A stretch of 5,934 nucleotides of DNA from an uncultured Ruminococcus sp. (GTDB lineage: Bacteria; Bacillota; Clostridia; Oscillospirales; CAG-272). The notes below the pieces were generated by a model. The model was given only the letters and a program-made list of their open reading frames with translations, made no database searches and was not told where the DNA came from. A program made the position numbers and the translations under genes. Shown piece after piece: positions 4,468 through 5,934 of the stretch (position 1 is the first letter of the stretch; each line of letters starts with the position of its first letter). Location of the stretch: assembly GCA_902803255.1 (NCBI GenBank), contig CADCPG010000121.1, forward strand, positions 1 through 5,934, written 5' to 3'.

Positions 4468-5621
4468 GCAGATTCGCGATAAGATCTGACAGGACGGTAT
4501 TTCCCGACTGCGAGAGGCCGGGGTTCCTTATCGTAGGAGACAGCAGGATCCTGTCGTTTTCCCCCGCTCCGCCCGAAGAGAACATCCCCGTATACGACTT
4601 CGGTGAGTCATACGTGCTTCCCGGGTTCGTCGAGCTGCACACGCACGGGGCGGGAGGGCACCCCTTTCTTTCTTCCGACCCGCGCGAGATAGCCGCCGGC
4701 TGCGACGTGCATCTGCGGCACGGCGCGACGACCGTCCTCCCGACAGTCTCGGCTGCCCCCTTCCCCGCGATGCGCGCCGCGACGGCAGCCGTGTCGTCGG
4801 TGAAGAAAGACCGCGGCAGAGGAGGACCGAGGATCCCCGGCGTGCACCTTGAAGGTCCGTATCTCTCGGAAAAGCAGTGCGGCGCGCAATCGACAGTTTT
4901 TCTCACCCCTCCCGTCCCGTCCGACTATGTCCCGCTCGCGGATAGTTTCCCTGGCGACATAGCAAGATGGACATACGCCCCCGAAAAGGACAGTGACGGA
5001 AGCTTCTGTTCCTTCCTGCGGTCACGCGGGATCCTCGCTTCCGCGGGACACACCGACGCCGTCCTCGACGACATGGAACTGGCCGTCGCGTCGGGATGCC
5101 GGCTCGTGACGCATCTTTATTCTTGCACCTCGACGGTGACGAGACACGGCGGCTTCCGCTCTCCCGGGGTCATCGAGTCCGCCTTCATCATCGACTCGCT
5201 TTACGCCGAACTCATCGGCGACGGCAAACACCTGCCTGCCGAACTCGTGAAGATGGTCGTGAAGATCAAGGGACGCGACCGCGTGATCCTCGTCAGCGAC
5301 TGCCTCGACATTGCCGGGACGGATATCAGGGAGGGCGAGATGAGCGGCGTACCTTTCATCGTGGAGGACGGAGTGTGCAAACTCCGGAGCCGCGAGGCGT
5401 TCGCGGGATCGGTCGCCCTGTCGGACAGGATATTCGCGTTCGCGGTGGGCGAATGCGGCTTTTCCCCGTCCGACGCGTCGGTCATGATGTCGAAGAACCC
5501 GGCGGAGCTCATCGGCCTCGACGCCGGTGTCCTTGCTCCGGGGAAACTCGCTGACATCACCGTCGTGGATCCCGGTCTCCGCGTTTGCGCCGTTTTCACG
5601 GAGGGACGCAGGTCGGTATGA
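4464..5621 (+). CDS. nagA: N-acetylglucosamine-6-phosphate deacetylase
   Basis: The 385-residue product is the usual length for NagA, a cytoplasmic amidohydrolase-superfamily enzyme that removes acetate from N-acetylglucosamine-6-phosphate to give the substrate of the preceding gene's product. It has a small N-terminal beta-sandwich part (about 1-50, closed again at the C-terminus by LAPGKLADITVVD), then the metal-dependent barrel. Ligands are HTHG (H59, H61), HLEGP (H128, E130), AGHTDA (H196) and THLYS (H217). The catalytic Asp is D279 in LVSDCLDIAG. The H-x-H pair, absent from E. coli NagA (Q-x-N), suggests the two-metal Gram-positive type. AFAGSVALSDR near the C-terminus is typical of clostridial NagA. 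The start at ATG 4464 overlaps the nagB stop by 4 bases. Only GGAAAG at 4453-4458 precedes it, so translation probably depends on coupling to nagB. A strong terminator follows 12 bases after the stop. Confidence 0.93.
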   Translation: MSRFAIRSDRTVFPDCERPGFLIVGDSRILSFSPAPPEENIPVYDFGESYVLPGFVELHTHGAGGHPFLSSDPREIAAGCDVHLRHGATTVLPTVSAAPFPAMRAATAAVSSVKKDRGRGGPRIPGVHLEGPYLSEKQCGAQSTVFLTPPVPSDYVPLADSFPGDIARWTYAPEKDSDGSFCSFLRSRGILASAGHTDAVLDDMELAVASGCRLVTHLYSCTSTVTRHGGFRSPGVIESAFIIDSLYAELIGDGKHLPAELVKMVVKIKGRDRVILVSDCLDIAGTDIREGEMSGVPFIVEDGVCKLRSREAFAGSVALSDRIFAFAVGECGFSPSDASVMMSKNPAELIGLDAGVLAPGKLADITVVDPGLRVCAVFTEGRRSV

Positions 5622-5633
5622 CATCCGACGCCG

Positions 5634-5679
5634 AAAAACAGCCCCTGCCGGCAGATGGCCGGACACGGGGCTGTTTTTT
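5634..5679 (+). terminator. Strong Rho-independent terminator after nagA, likely bidirectional
   Basis: AAAAACAGCCCC (5634-5645) pairs with GGGGCTGTTTTT (5667-5678), followed by one further T. A second stem, CCGGC (5648-5652) with GCCGG (5658-5662), is nested inside and separated by a small internal loop. The run of five A on the left becomes a T tract on the minus strand, so it can also end the convergent gene whose stop is at 5737. In the remaining spacer to 5736, a smaller perfect hairpin (CCGTA 5686-5690, TACGG 5695-5699) is followed by CTTTTCT and may back up termination. No gene is seen in this spacer. Confidence 0.9.
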
Positions 5680-5736
5680 ATGCTTCCGTACTTTTACGGC
5701 TTTTCTCCGCGGGCGCTTCCGCGCTCCGGACAGGGG

Positions 5737-5934
5737 TCACTTTTCGTACGCACGGAGCTCGTATACAGCGGCGTCGGGCGCCCCGTGAGTCGAGAGCACG
5801 CGAAGCACGACGGCATCGCATTCCGTCCCGCAGGCGTCGTGGACGAGATGTCTCCGGTAGTTTCCGCGGACTTCGAGCGTGCGGACGGCCTTTCCGTCCT
5901 TCTCGAAGATCACGTCGTAGTCCTTAACGATCTC
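5737..5934 (-). CDS. C-terminal end of a convergent gene, truncated by the right edge; discoidin-like tail, possibly of an FAD-dependent oxidoreductase-type protein
   Basis: On the minus strand one frame is open from the window edge to a TGA at 5739-5737, giving 65 residues with no start. Alternating strands such as YDVIFEKDGK, TLEVRGNYRRHLVH, AVVLRVLSTHGAP and AAVYELRAYEK look like the last strands of a galactose-binding/discoidin-type beta-sandwich (the ending 'LRV-x-x-T-x-G-x-P-x-A-x-V-Y-E-[IL]-R-x-Y' is characteristic). I recall such tails on FAD_oxidored-family proteins and on some carbohydrate-active enzymes of Clostridia and Planctomycetes. The FAD assignment is a guess from recall, because the Rossmann part is outside the window. 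G+C-rich codon use matches the nag genes, so this looks like native chromosome. It converges on nagA and shares its terminator. Confidence 0.8.
   Translation of the reverse strand, partial: EIVKDYDVIFEKDGKAVRTLEVRGNYRRHLVHDACGTECDAVVLRVLSTHGAPDAAVYELRAYEK

Overview
The window is G+C-rich (about 62% in a hand-counted 60-base sample inside nagB). Its genes are tightly packed, with AGGAGG-type ribosome binding sites, consensus-like TATAAT promoters and a lipoprotein carrying a Thr/Glu/Ala-rich linker. This fits an uncultured, fermentative, high-GC member of the Clostridia (Firmicutes), probably from a gut or similar anaerobic habitat. The taxonomic call is inference from style, not from a marker gene.

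Layout, left to right. (1) Bases 1-103 hold the last 33 codons of a gene entering from the left. Its end resembles the C-terminus of a DUF4368-type large serine recombinase. The first 240 bases are only about 44% G+C by hand count, so a mobile element may end here. (2) Bases 104-322 contain no gene. They hold a stem-loop whose T-rich side faces the minus strand (a likely terminator for the leftward gene) and a second 9-bp inverted repeat. (3) A divergent GpsA-type NAD(P)-dependent glycerol-3-phosphate dehydrogenase runs leftward (1399 to 323). (4) Bases 1400-1605 are a divergent control region. A near-consensus promoter faces each way, and a 7-bp dyad brackets the -35 box of the rightward promoter. 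(5) Four genes run rightward: a secreted SGNH/GDSL-like lipoprotein; a xylose-isomerase-like TIM-barrel sugar isomerase/epimerase, overlapping it by ATGA; then, after a 100-base gap with a hairpin and a possible internal promoter, a NagB-type glucosamine-6-phosphate deaminase; and a NagA N-acetylglucosamine-6-phosphate deacetylase, again with an ATGA overlap. (6) A strong nested stem-loop terminator with T/A tracts on both sides separates nagA from (7) the last 65 codons of a convergent gene. That gene may encode a discoidin-like C-terminal domain of an FAD-dependent oxidoreductase-type protein.

How the genes may work together: NagA removes acetate from GlcNAc-6-P, and NagB converts GlcN-6-P to fructose-6-P plus ammonia. 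The surface lipoprotein could de-esterify or bind an acylated glycan, and the TIM-barrel protein could interconvert a related sugar. The divergent dehydrogenase could link triose-phosphate/glycerol-3-phosphate redox balance to this catabolism. NagA and NagB functions are well supported; the wider module is a hypothesis. No transporter, kinase or regulator gene lies in the window. I see no tRNA, rRNA, CRISPR array or intact insertion sequence.
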